Assembly: GCA_023417885.1 (NCBI GenBank)
Contig: JAEZED010000171.1
Coordinates: forward strand, 1 to 19,439
Length of the DNA stretch: 19,439 bases
DNA from: Planctomycetota bacterium
GTDB taxonomy: Bacteria; Planctomycetota; Phycisphaerae; Tepidisphaerales; Tepidisphaeraceae
Direction of reading: 5' to 3'
The notes below the pieces were generated by a model. The model saw nothing but the letters and a program-made list of their open reading frames with translations. It searched no databases and was not told where the DNA came from. Below, piece by piece: positions 1 through 7,394 of the stretch. A program made the position numbers and the translations under genes. Every line of letters begins with the position of its first letter. The first letter of the stretch is position 1.

Positions 1-23
1 CGCGGCCGCCGCCCATGGGGCGC

Positions 24-45
24 CGCCCGCCTTTTCGGGCGGGCG
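24..45 (-). terminator. GC-rich hairpin after the pilus-type operon
   Basis: A perfect 8-bp inverted repeat (CGCCCGCC at 24-31, GGCGGGCG at 38-45) with a 6-nt loop lies about 30 nt past the stop codon of the last gene of the minus-strand pilus-type operon. It could end that transcript or protect its 3' end. No T-tract follows it on the minus strand, so it is not a classical intrinsic terminator. Confidence 0.3.
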
Positions 46-73
46 ACGCGGGAAACGGATTGCGAAGGGCTCC

Positions 74-1666
74 TCACCGCTGCGCGACGCCACCCTCGCC
101 GGAGGCCGCTTCCTGAAGCTCCTTGAGCTTCTCGGCCTCGGCGTCCTGGATGGTGCGCCGCGAGAAACGGCCCTGCTCGTCCACCAGCAGTGCGTACATC
201 TCGCGCCCGACGCCGCTGGAAACGGCCCGGACGTCCACGAGCGTCTGGCCGGTGCCGAAGTCGATTCCCTGCGCGTCCTGCAAACCGACGAGATCGCCGG
301 GACGCACCGTGAACTTCTGGCTCTGCCAGGCGCCGTTCTGCCAGCGGAAGACGGTGAACTCCGCCTCGGCACTGCCGCTGCCGGTCATGAAGTAGTAGGT
401 GAGCGGCTCGACGGTGATCGCCGGGCTCCAGTCGGTCGGAATCTCGCTCTCCAGCGCCAACTGGTTCTGGAGCTGCTCATCGCTGGTGATGCCCTCGGAC
501 TGGAACATCGGGTTCTTGAGCGAGTAGACGACCCGGTAGCGATACGACTCCCCCGGTACGGCGTCGGTGTCCCACGCCCAGCCGGCGATCGCACCGCTGC
601 GCTCCGCGGCGTTGAACGCGCCGGGCGGCGGGGGAATCTCGGTCGCCTCCTGCTCGTCCTGGCCCATCTGGCGCCCGGGCCGGCCTCCCTGGCCGGGCGT
701 CTGCGGGCGACCGGGCCGCGTGGCATCACCGATGCCCGCGTCGGCGCCGCCGGTCGGATCGTCCTGCGTGTCGGCGTCCTGGTAGGTGAGGTTGGTCTGC
801 GTATCTCCCTCTCCCTCGCCGTCCCCGCCTTCGCCTTCGTCGCCGCCGACCTCGATGACCACCTCGAGGTTCATCGGATCATCGCCCGCCTGGACGCTGT
901 AGAAGGGAGGCTGGAGCACCCACTGCGGGTTCTCCTCGACGAACTGCACGTAGGTGAGCTTCTCCTCGGGAGTGGCGCCGGGGCTGGGCATCTCCGGGAG
1001 CGGGTTGTTCGCCAGCAGCGGAACCTCCTGCTCCTCGCCCCAAGAACCGTTGGGAAGCAGGCGCTGACGCATCAGCCGCACCCGCAGCACGCTCGTGTTC
1101 TGCGCCGCCGGCGGAAGGGCAACCCGGCGGAAGGCCTGGGCCACCAGGTTCGCGGGAATGCTGTAGTCGACGCGCACCTCGGCGAGGTCGGTCGTGGAGA
1201 CCTGCTGGGCCTGCGGCGCGGCGGGCACCGACGCGTAGGAGCGCCCCGAGCCCAGCCGGACGATCTGCGCCGCCGGGGGCGTGGGCGCCTCGTTCACGAG
1301 GATGTCCACCGCCGGCAGCGCGCCGTCGGGCAGCGGCAGCGGGGGCTGCGTGGAGATACCGGCCACGGCGAGCGTGCCCGGCTCGTAGTCCGCCATCGCA
1401 AGGGTGCGGCGGAACTCCTCCATCAGGTCTTCGGGCGGGGGGATGACCACGCCGCTCGGATCGCGCATCGCGACGTCGAGGCTGTTGCCGGGGCCGCTGA
1501 GGACCACGCGATCCACGTTGGTGGGCCCGACGGTCTGGCCATTCACGGTGGTCGTCACGTCGGGTGCGATCCAGTAGGCCCAGACCGCGAACATGAAGAC
1601 CAGCCCGCCGATGGCGATGGCGATCCACTCAACGTACTTCTCTAGAAAGGCCAGCACTTTGTCCAT
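74..1666 (-). CDS. Bitopic membrane protein of pilus-type operon, unknown family (530 aa)
   Basis: I do not recognise the family. An N-terminal membrane anchor (about residues 13-33, WIAIAIGG...WAYW) follows a short cytoplasmic start, MDKVLAFLEK, so nearly the whole protein should face the periplasm. After a Pro-rich first half comes an acidic/Gly-rich linker (about 275-345, GDEGEGGDGEGEGD and then GRPQTPGQGGRPGRQ), probably disordered. A C-terminal part (about 360-510) reads like a fibronectin-III-type beta domain (VPGESYRYRVVYSLKNP) followed by a beta segment (VRPGDLVGLQD...VDVRAV). It is third in line behind the PilM-PilN fusion, 75 nt after the preceding gene. By position it could do the job of PilP, but sequence support for that is weak. 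The ATG at 1666 places the anchor at the N-terminus; only a weak GGGG lies upstream. Confidence 0.75.
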   Translation of the reverse strand: MDKVLAFLEKYVEWIAIAIGGLVFMFAVWAYWIAPDVTTTVNGQTVGPTNVDRVVLSGPGNSLDVAMRDPSGVVIPPPEDLMEEFRRTLAMADYEPGTLAVAGISTQPPLPLPDGALPAVDILVNEAPTPPAAQIVRLGSGRSYASVPAAPQAQQVSTTDLAEVRVDYSIPANLVAQAFRRVALPPAAQNTSVLRVRLMRQRLLPNGSWGEEQEVPLLANNPLPEMPSPGATPEEKLTYVQFVEENPQWVLQPPFYSVQAGDDPMNLEVVIEVGGDEGEGGDGEGEGDTQTNLTYQDADTQDDPTGGADAGIGDATRPGRPQTPGQGGRPGRQMGQDEQEATEIPPPPGAFNAAERSGAIAGWAWDTDAVPGESYRYRVVYSLKNPMFQSEGITSDEQLQNQLALESEIPTDWSPAITVEPLTYYFMTGSGSAEAEFTVFRWQNGAWQSQKFTVRPGDLVGLQDAQGIDFGTGQTLVDVRAVSSGVGREMYALLVDEQGRFSRRTIQDAEAEKLKELQEAASGEGGVAQR

Positions 1667-1741
1667 GGTCGATACCCCGCTTCGGGTTTCGGTCGCACGC
1701 CGCGGCGGGCGCGCCTCGGGTCTGCGTCAACGCCGCCGCGC

Positions 1742-3211
1742 TTAGTACATCTCCTCGCCGGTCTCTTCCGGGACGGCCATCAGCCCGCTCTTGAGCGCCG
1801 TGGGCATCAGCGGCTCAGTCCACTGGCGCAGGAAGGGCATCTCCGCCTGGATCCGGAGCTCGACGACCGGCCGGTCGCCGTAGATGTAGCCCTGCCGGGC
1901 CGCGACCGCCGGATCCACCTTCGTCAGGTCGACGTTCAGCACGTTCAGGAAGGAGCCCGCCTGGAGCTGCTCCAGCACGTAGGGCACGCTCGCCCCATCA
2001 ACGCGGATCGTCATGTGGAACTGCACCAGGTCGTAGAACGGCGTGTGCAGCGGGCGCCCGCTCGGGGAGACGCTGTAGAGCTGCTCGATGTCCGCGGCCG
2101 GGTCGATCGAAAGTTCCACGCCTTCCTCCTCCGGCTCTTCGGTCTCAGGCTCGGCGGGATCCTCCGCCTCCGGCTGGACGCCACCGCGGCGAAGGCCTGG
2201 GTCGGGAGCGGTCGTGTCCCCCTCGTCTCCCTCGCCGCCCGTCGCCTCGGCCGCCGCCTCGCCGAAGGGCATGTCGGGGACGGAGATGAAGACGATGTGC
2301 TTCACGGGGGCGTTGAGCAGGTTCTGCTGCCCGCCGGAAAGCTGGCTCAATGCCTGCTGGTTTGCGCGGAGAAGATTCTCGGCGACCGTCTCCTGCACCC
2401 AGAGCCCGACCTGGGCGTTGAACGTGTCGACGCTCGTGGGCTGCTCCGCCGTGGCGAGCGGGTGAACGCTGAAGCCGCTGGAGTCGCCGTTCGGGTCGAT
2501 GTAGATCAGGTGCTGCCTCGCGCGCTGAAGCTTTCGGGCCGTGGCGAGGTTGACGCGCTGCTGGGCGAGCTCCTTCTGAAATGCTTCGGGGTCGACGGGA
2601 TTGCCGTCGGCATTCAGGGGCACCTTCGCCTTGAGCTGGGCCTCGAGCTGCTCGTCGAGCGTCTGGAGCTCGGCGGCGGTGGGGGCGCGGGTCGCGTTCA
2701 GCTCCGCCTGGAGCGTACCGGCGGCGTAGGAGCCCGTGCTGTTGTTGAAGCCGGAGTTGTCGGCGTTGATCCACCGCGCGTAGGCGGTACGGAAGCGGCC
2801 TCGCTCGACGGCCTTCTGCTCCCCGTCCAGCGGCCAGGTCTCGGCGGCGGTCTGGAAGTCCGGGACGCCCAGGGGCACGCGCTGGTTGAGGGCCTGCGCT
2901 TCCTCGACGACCTGGGTCGCCTGGGACTTGACCGCCTCCATCACTTCCTTGCCGCGGCTGATCGCGACGACGGTGGGAAATCCCGTCAGCGACTCACCGC
3001 CGCGCGTGGTCTGGATGCCGGGGCGATCCTTCGTCAGCAGCGTCTCCATCTCGTCCGCCTGGGCGGCGCGCTGCTGGACCTTCGACTTGACGGTGCTCAT
3101 CTGCGGATTGACCCAGAAGAACATGAAGGCGATCGCCACCAGCGCAACGACGCCGGCAAGGATGCTCAGGATGTTCTTCTTCATCGCCGCAATGACTTTG
3201 TCCTTGTCCAT
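1742..3211 (-). CDS. PilO-like bitopic inner-membrane protein (489 aa)
   Basis: Probable component of a type IV pilus/secretion alignment complex. It has a short cytoplasmic N-terminus (MDKDKVIAAMKKN), one membrane helix (about 14-34), then a predicted coiled coil rich in K/Q/E (about 38-60) and a long alpha-helical region. A strongly acidic, Pro-rich linker (about 320-372, EPETEEPEEEG) precedes the C-terminal domain (about 385-475). That domain, with FYDLVQFHMTIRVDG, LNVLNVDLTKVDP and VVELRIQAEMPF, has the alternation expected of the ferredoxin-like PilO domain. The PilO likeness is inferred from topology, position and this pattern, not from a search. At 489 aa it is more than twice the usual PilO length (about 200 aa). 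GAGG lies 6 nt before the ATG, and the pilM stop is 74 nt upstream. Confidence 0.75.
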   Translation of the reverse strand: MDKDKVIAAMKKNILSILAGVVALVAIAFMFFWVNPQMSTVKSKVQQRAAQADEMETLLTKDRPGIQTTRGGESLTGFPTVVAISRGKEVMEAVKSQATQVVEEAQALNQRVPLGVPDFQTAAETWPLDGEQKAVERGRFRTAYARWINADNSGFNNSTGSYAAGTLQAELNATRAPTAAELQTLDEQLEAQLKAKVPLNADGNPVDPEAFQKELAQQRVNLATARKLQRARQHLIYIDPNGDSSGFSVHPLATAEQPTSVDTFNAQVGLWVQETVAENLLRANQQALSQLSGGQQNLLNAPVKHIVFISVPDMPFGEAAAEATGGEGDEGDTTAPDPGLRRGGVQPEAEDPAEPETEEPEEEGVELSIDPAADIEQLYSVSPSGRPLHTPFYDLVQFHMTIRVDGASVPYVLEQLQAGSFLNVLNVDLTKVDPAVAARQGYIYGDRPVVELRIQAEMPFLRQWTEPLMPTALKSGLMAVPEETGEEMY

Positions 3212-3285
3212 CTAAACCTCGCAGGCGGCTGCGATGCCGCAATCTCGTTCTCGCTACCGAACCGGGGACTTCCGAGCTGCTATAC

Positions 3286-5526
3286 CTACTGGGCGCCGGC
3301 GAACGAACCTTCCATGTCGTCTTCCGGCGTCTCCTCCTCGGCGGCCGGCGGATCGAGGTGGACGACGAAAATCACCTCGATCACCGTGTCCTTCAGCATG
3401 CTCTCGCCGGTGATCGGATCCAGGAAGGCCGGGCTGTCCCGATTGACCGCCTGCGACTGCCCCGTACCGCCCGGCTGGCGTGCGCCGCCTGTCTGCGGCG
3501 TCTGACCCGGGCGCGGGCTGCCGCCGAAGCCCGAGGGGCGCCGACCCGGCTGGTTCGGGGGCGTTCGTCCGGCGTCCTGTCCACCCGACTCGGCATCCGG
3601 CTGCGTGGTCGTCGAGCCGGCCAGGTCCGGGCGCATCGCGTTGCGCGCTTCGTGAGCTTCGGTGAGGGCCGAGAGCATCTCCTGATCCTGGTCCAGCGGG
3701 CGAACCTGCCGCACCGCGGCGATCGGGATGCTGAAGGGCAGCCCCGGCCGCTGGGCAGGCGTGATCTGGGTGAGCCGGGTCCCGAGGTCGTTGCCGCCGT
3801 CGCGGAACCGCGCGATGGCCTGGTCGTACGGCAGCGGCGTGACGAGCGTCAGCCGGATGACGTATCCACGGGCTTCCGGATCGGTGATGTACTCGACCGC
3901 GGGCGCCTCCTCCGAGCCCGCGACGGTTGCGCCGCCGAACGTCTCGGGGCTCTTGCTGCCGAGCACCTCCTCGGCCAGCGTCATCGGGTTGCTGTTGTTG
4001 ACCAGGTTGTAGAGCTGGTGCGTGTAGGCGCTTTCCATCTTCGCGACGGTCACGAACTCGCGCTGCTGGCGCGGGATGGCGACGATGGCCTGGATGTCGG
4101 CGTCGTCGATCACGCCCGGCTGGCCAAGCTGGCCCTGGAGCGCCTGCGCCATCTGCGCGGAGGGGCGTGGCAGGACGCGGTCGATCTCCTCGAGGAGCAT
4201 CGGCCAGTAGGAGCGGTCCTGCACGAGCGAGCTGACGTTGCGCACCTGCTGGAGCTCGGCGCTGCCGTCGTTGGTGACGGCAAGCCAGTCCTGGTCCAGC
4301 CGCTGCGCGTCGGCGATGAGCTTGTTGACCTTCTGCTCGTCGGCGCTGGAGGCGCTGAGCGCCATGTCGTTGAAGAGGTAGCCGGCGAAGGCGACGAAGG
4401 CGGCCCCGACCACGAGCCCGGCGGCGACGCCGAACCACTTGGTCTTGTCCTTCCACATCTTCTCCTTCCGGATGGCCATCGGCAGCAGCGAGCTGGTGAC
4501 CTTTCCTTCCTCGAGGAGCTGGAGGGCAAGACCGTAGGAGGCGGCGCCCGAGAGGACGTGCTCCGACAGCGCCGAGGCCGCGCCCGGCTCTTCAGGCGGA
4601 AGGGCCGCGAACTTCGTCGGCTTCTCGACGGCCATCTGGAGGTTCTTCTGGACGTACCCGGAGAGGCCGTTGAGCTTGAAGCCCCCGCCGAGGGCGACGA
4701 CCTTGCGGAGCTGGACGTCGCGGTGGGTGCTCTGGAAGAAGCCGAGGCTGCGCTGGATCTCGCCGACCAGTTCGCCGAACACCGGGCGCATGGCCTGGTA
4801 GATCTGCTTGGCGTACTTGCTGGTCTTGGCGTTGCGCTTCATCTCCTCGGCCTTGTCGAAGTCGATCTTGAAGGCCTTGGCCAGCGCCTCGGTGAAGTTG
4901 TTCCCGCCGATGTCGAGGGTGCGCATCCAGATGCTCTCGGCGTCGGCGATGACCAGGTCCGTGCTGTCGGCGCCCAGGTCGACGATGATCGAGTGGCCCT
5001 TGTCGAGCCGCCCGTCGTAGCGCATGGCGTTGAAGACGGCCAGCGGCGTGGTCTGGACGGCGTGGACGTCGAGGTCCACCTCGAGGAAGGAGCCGACGCG
5101 CTCGTTCACGAGCTCCTTGCGGATCGCGAAGATGCCGACCTCGATGTCCGGGTCGTCCGGCTTCTGGAAGAGCTGGTAGCTCCACTCCACCTCGTCGAGC
5201 GGGAAGGGGATCTGCTGGACCGCCTCGAACTTGACGATCTCGGGGATCTTTTTCGGCTCGACCGGCGGGAGCTTCACGAAGCGCGCAAAGCTCTGCTGGC
5301 CGCTGACGCCGATGCACAGGGGCGTCTTGCGCGTGTCGTGCCTGCCGACGAACTTGGCAAGCGAGGTCTGGATGAGCGACTGCCGGTTGTCTCCCGATTC
5401 CGAGAGGATGGTGTCATGCTCGATGAACGCGAAATCGACGATGCGCACACCCTCGCTGGTGCGCTGTAACTTCACGCCCTTGAGGGCGCGGTTGCCGATA
5501 TCGATACCCCAGGCGACGTTTGCCAT
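3286..5526 (-). CDS. pilM: PilM actin-like ATPase fused to PilN-like membrane/periplasmic region (746 aa)
   Basis: Residues 1 to about 340 form a PilM-type actin/FtsA-like ATPase. The phosphate-1 loop is GIDIGNRALKGVKL (7-20), phosphate-2 is VDLGADSTDLVIAD (182-195), and the adenosine motif is ALGGGFKLNG (278-287). Next comes SSLLPMAIRKEKMWKDK (about 345-361), which resembles the INLLP peptide that opens PilN and docks on PilM. It is followed by a membrane helix (about 364-385), a short coiled coil, a periplasmic region, a Pro/Gly-rich linker (about 635-685) and a final beta-rich segment (about 695-718, DTVIEVIFVVHLDPP). Canonical PilM is about 350 aa and PilN a separate gene of about 200 aa, so this looks like a PilM-PilN fusion. 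It is first of three co-directional genes. The ATG at 5526 is chosen because GGAGG sits 7 nt before it and the actin motif starts right after; an in-frame GTG at 5544 lies upstream of that site. Confidence 0.9.
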   Translation of the reverse strand: MANVAWGIDIGNRALKGVKLQRTSEGVRIVDFAFIEHDTILSESGDNRQSLIQTSLAKFVGRHDTRKTPLCIGVSGQQSFARFVKLPPVEPKKIPEIVKFEAVQQIPFPLDEVEWSYQLFQKPDDPDIEVGIFAIRKELVNERVGSFLEVDLDVHAVQTTPLAVFNAMRYDGRLDKGHSIIVDLGADSTDLVIADAESIWMRTLDIGGNNFTEALAKAFKIDFDKAEEMKRNAKTSKYAKQIYQAMRPVFGELVGEIQRSLGFFQSTHRDVQLRKVVALGGGFKLNGLSGYVQKNLQMAVEKPTKFAALPPEEPGAASALSEHVLSGAASYGLALQLLEEGKVTSSLLPMAIRKEKMWKDKTKWFGVAAGLVVGAAFVAFAGYLFNDMALSASSADEQKVNKLIADAQRLDQDWLAVTNDGSAELQQVRNVSSLVQDRSYWPMLLEEIDRVLPRPSAQMAQALQGQLGQPGVIDDADIQAIVAIPRQQREFVTVAKMESAYTHQLYNLVNNSNPMTLAEEVLGSKSPETFGGATVAGSEEAPAVEYITDPEARGYVIRLTLVTPLPYDQAIARFRDGGNDLGTRLTQITPAQRPGLPFSIPIAAVRQVRPLDQDQEMLSALTEAHEARNAMRPDLAGSTTTQPDAESGGQDAGRTPPNQPGRRPSGFGGSPRPGQTPQTGGARQPGGTGQSQAVNRDSPAFLDPITGESMLKDTVIEVIFVVHLDPPAAEEETPEDDMEGSFAGAQ

Positions 5527-5533
5527 TGCTCGA

Positions 5534-5538
5534 CCTCC
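5534..5538 (-). promoter_or_regulatory. Shine-Dalgarno site of pilM
   Basis: GGAGG on the minus strand with a 7-nt spacer to ATG 5524-5526. It decides the pilM start against the upstream in-frame GTG at 5544, and it contrasts with the plus-strand genes of this window, which lack such a site. Confidence 0.7.
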
Positions 5539-5565
5539 GGTCACGACCGGGTAGAGATCGCTTCG

Positions 5566-5603
5566 AAAGAGAAATCAAAAGGCCCGCACAGGCCGTGCCG
5601 GGC
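5566..5603 (-). terminator. Terminator-like hairpin plus U-tract upstream of pilM
   Basis: Read on the minus strand, GCCCGGCAC (5603-5595) pairs with GTGCGGGC (5589-5582) as an 8-bp stem with one bulged G and a 5-nt loop. It is followed by C and then TTTTGATTTCTCTTT (5580-5566). This is the layout of an intrinsic terminator, yet it lies 40 nt before the pilM start, with no minus-strand gene apparent upstream of it as far as 5896. It may be an attenuator in the pilM leader or the end of a short non-coding transcript. Confidence 0.45.
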
Positions 5604-5884
5604 TGGTGGCTGGCGAGTCCCGGACAGAGTAAGCGATTGGTTCTTCTTTGCTTGCATCTGACCGGCGCGGGCATCAGGACCGAGTTCGGCGGGTGGGCAG
5701 CCGAGGCGGGGCGATCCTGCTGGGTTGTCCGGGCAAGCCCGCAGCATTCACGCCATCCGGCTGCTGAGCCGTTCCAACGGGCCTGCCAAATTCGGACTTC
5801 CATCGTACCGACGCCGCTACGCGGCATCAAGGCGTTTCGGTTTCCGGACGCGGAGGCGCCCCCTCGCCCGCCCGAATCCGCCGA

Positions 5885-5890
5885 TATCCT
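5885..5890 (+). promoter_or_regulatory. -10-like element of dtd (leaderless layout)
   Basis: TATCCT ends 6 nt before the dtd ATG at 5897 (spacer CCCCGC). Transcription would start at or next to the A of the start codon. No Shine-Dalgarno sequence and no clear -35 box are visible. The same geometry recurs before hisD, hisC and the lipoprotein gene, which raises confidence. Confidence 0.45.
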
Positions 5891-5896
5891 CCCCGC

Positions 5897-6346
5897 ATGA
5901 TCGCCGTCGTGCAAAGGGTGACCGAAGGGTCGGTTACGGTCGGTTCCAAGCCGATCGCTTCCATCGGCCGCGGGCTCGTCGTGCTGCTTGCCGTCGAGCG
6001 GGACGATTCCGAAGCCGACGCCGCCTGGATGGCGCGGAAGCTGGCGGGGTTGCGCATTTTCCCGGACGAATCGGGGCAGAAGCCGCTCGACCTCGACGTC
6101 CGCGCAGTCGACGGGAAAATCCTGCTCGTGAGCAATTTCACCGTCGCCGCCGACTGCTCCGCCGGTCGGCGCCCGAGCCTCGAGCCCGCCGCCTCACCGC
6201 GCGAGGCGGAGCCGATGTTCCGGAAAGTCGTTGAGCTCGTCGCCGCCGGAGGCGTCGAGGTTCACACGGGGCAATTCGGCGCGGATATGCAGGTTGCGCT
6301 GGTGAACGACGGTCCGGTCACGTTCCTCATCCGGACGCCGCGATAG
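5897..6346 (+). CDS. dtd: D-aminoacyl-tRNA deacylase
   Basis: DTD hydrolyses the ester of D-amino acids (and glycine mischarged on tRNA-Ala) from tRNA in the cytosol, a chirality proofreading step. The 149 aa match the family length. The start (MIAVVQRVTEGSVTV), the central GLRIFPDE, and the C-terminal ADMQVALVNDGPVTF (129-143) with the Gly-cisPro motif (G139-P140) are typical. The other signature, normally SQFT, reads SNFT here (79-82), and the usual 'MNL' before it is replaced by PLDL (63-66), so the active-site border is slightly divergent. It stands alone on the plus strand, is divergent from pilM, and overlaps the tail of the glycosyltransferase gene by 20 bp. The ATG at 5897 begins exactly at the conserved N-terminus. 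Confidence 0.93.
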   Translation: MIAVVQRVTEGSVTVGSKPIASIGRGLVVLLAVERDDSEADAAWMARKLAGLRIFPDESGQKPLDLDVRAVDGKILLVSNFTVAADCSAGRRPSLEPAASPREAEPMFRKVVELVAAGGVEVHTGQFGADMQVALVNDGPVTFLIRTPR

Positions 6347-7298
6347 CCCGACCCCGCACGATCGCCTGCCACCGCTCCAGGATCTGCCCGCTCGAGAACG
6401 CGTTATCGGTCCCTGCGCGGCTCGCCGGCACCTCCGCCAGCCGCAGCATCTCCCGAACCACCATCCGCGGCTCGTCTCCCGGCGCGATCCGCACGTTCGG
6501 CCGATCGCCCAGCACCTCCATGACCGTCGGCCGACGGTTGATCACCGCCGGCAGACCGGACCACGCCGCCACGCTTGCCGACCATGCGCCGCCTCCGGCG
6601 TGCGGCAGCAGGAGCATCGCGTCCGCGACGGCCGTCAGGCTCGGGTAGCTCCATCGCGTGGTCGTTATATGCAGTTCCGGCAAGCCCAACTGATCCAGGA
6701 ACGTCTTGGCGCGCCGATGCCCGGGCGAATCGCCAGAGAGCAGCAGCCGGTGCCGGCGTTGCCCGCGCTCGACGACATGCAGGATGGTCGCGGCCCAGAT
6801 CGCCTCGCGAAGCCCCGCCCCTCCGGACGACTCGCCCGCGAGGAGCCAGACGAAGTCCGCGTCGTCGACCTCGAGGCTGCGGCGCGTCGGAGCTGACTCC
6901 TCCCCGATTGGTTCGCCCGGCGGCGCAAGCAGGGAGACTTCCGCCGCGGCCCAGCCCGCGGCGCGGAGCCGCTTTGCCTGCGGGCCCGACGCTGCCAGCG
7001 CCCGCCAGCCCGGCACGGGCGGCGGGAGGCGACGCGGGCTCTCGGAAGGGCGGTAAAAGCCCGTCATCGCTCCCGCCTGCGCCGCGACGGCGAACACCCG
7101 CTCTCCCCAGGCCACGACCGGGCGCGACAATTGCCGCCGCAGTTCAGAGGCCGCTCGCCAAGCAAGAGCCGGATGATCCAGCCGACGCGCCAGCAAGTGC
7201 GCCGGCTCGGCCATGACCAGCCTCGCCAACGGATCGGGCTCGCCCGAGAGGTCGAGCATGTGTAGGAGGTCGGGAGAGAGGACGGGCCGTCGCTGCAT
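6327..7298 (-). CDS. Putative GT-B-fold glycosyltransferase (323 aa)
   Basis: The C-terminal half looks like the nucleotide-sugar-binding domain of GT4-type glycosyltransferases: HRLLLSGDSPGHRR (about 200-214) as the beta-strand and loop, then LTAVADAMLLLPHAGGG (about 245-261) and WSASVAAWSGLPAVINR (about 263-279), the usual 'invest in favoured client, then GLP' segment, followed by a VLGD...NVRIAPGDEP end. The first 150 residues are Arg/Ala/Pro-rich and not diagnostic. There is no signal peptide or membrane helix. No partner sugar genes lie nearby, so acceptor and product cannot be named. It is convergent with dtd (20-bp overlap) and divergent from hisD with 96 bp between the starts. No Shine-Dalgarno site is visible; a weak TTGCCC-N16-TAACGT promoter lies 12 nt upstream. 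Confidence 0.6.
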   Translation of the reverse strand: MQRRPVLSPDLLHMLDLSGEPDPLARLVMAEPAHLLARRLDHPALAWRAASELRRQLSRPVVAWGERVFAVAAQAGAMTGFYRPSESPRRLPPPVPGWRALAASGPQAKRLRAAGWAAAEVSLLAPPGEPIGEESAPTRRSLEVDDADFVWLLAGESSGGAGLREAIWAATILHVVERGQRRHRLLLSGDSPGHRRAKTFLDQLGLPELHITTTRWSYPSLTAVADAMLLLPHAGGGAWSASVAAWSGLPAVINRRPTVMEVLGDRPNVRIAPGDEPRMVVREMLRLAEVPASRAGTDNAFSSGQILERWQAIVRGRAIAASG

Positions 7299-7310
7299 GA
7301 GGGGGGCGTC

Positions 7311-7338
7311 ACGTTAGCCGACTTGCCGGAGCGGGCAA
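7311..7338 (-). promoter_or_regulatory. Possible promoter of the glycosyltransferase gene
   Basis: On the minus strand, TTGCCC (7338-7333), a 16-nt spacer and TAACGT (7316-7311) precede the ATG at 7298 by 12 nt, giving an expected 5' leader of only a few nucleotides. Both hexamers are poor matches to consensus, so this is weak. Confidence 0.25.
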
Positions 7339-7380
7339 ACAAGCCCGGCCCGCGGCGACTTCCGTGCCGCAAGGCGTCCA

Positions 7381-7386
7381 TATAGT
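7381..7386 (+). promoter_or_regulatory. -10 element of the hisDCB cluster (leaderless layout)
   Basis: TATAGT matches TATAAT at five of six positions and ends 8 nt before the hisD ATG at 7395. No Shine-Dalgarno sequence intervenes (spacer CGCCACCT). It is the best of the four -10-like hexamers in this arrangement. No good -35 box is seen at the usual spacing. Confidence 0.55.
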
Positions 7387-7394
7387 CGCCACCT

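Larger units (their letters stand above)
5527..5896. other. 370-bp divergent intergenic region between pilM and dtd
   Basis: This is the only non-coding stretch over 300 bases. It holds the pilM ribosome-binding site, the terminator-like hairpin near 5566-5603, and the -10-like hexamer of dtd at its right end. A short perfect inverted repeat (CGGGC-aa-GCCCG, 5730-5741) is also present. I looked for a c-di-GMP (GEMM) riboswitch and a sigma-54 promoter because of the pilus context and saw neither. Open frames crossing the region lack ribosome-binding sites or recognisable protein character. Confidence 0.6.

Noticed and set aside
2015..3505. A 496-codon plus-strand open frame opposite the PilO-like gene
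   Set aside because: Leu/Gly/Val/Arg-rich shadow translation running across a gene junction, with no recognisable start signal.
3358..5469. A 703-codon open frame on the plus strand opposite pilM
   Set aside because: It is the mirror of a GC-rich coding region: composition is dominated by L, V, D, R and H with no domain signature, and the opposite strand has unmistakable PilM motifs.
5541..5747. A 68-codon minus-strand frame ahead of pilM as a leader peptide or small gene
   Set aside because: No ribosome-binding site, no recognisable features, and it runs through the terminator-like hairpin; not enough to call a gene.
5604..5896. c-di-GMP (GEMM) riboswitch or sigma-54 promoter upstream of pilM
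   Set aside because: Both were looked for because they often control pili. The GEMM core (GGGACGCAAAGC-like) is absent, and the nearest GG...GC pair has 9 nt rather than 10 between.
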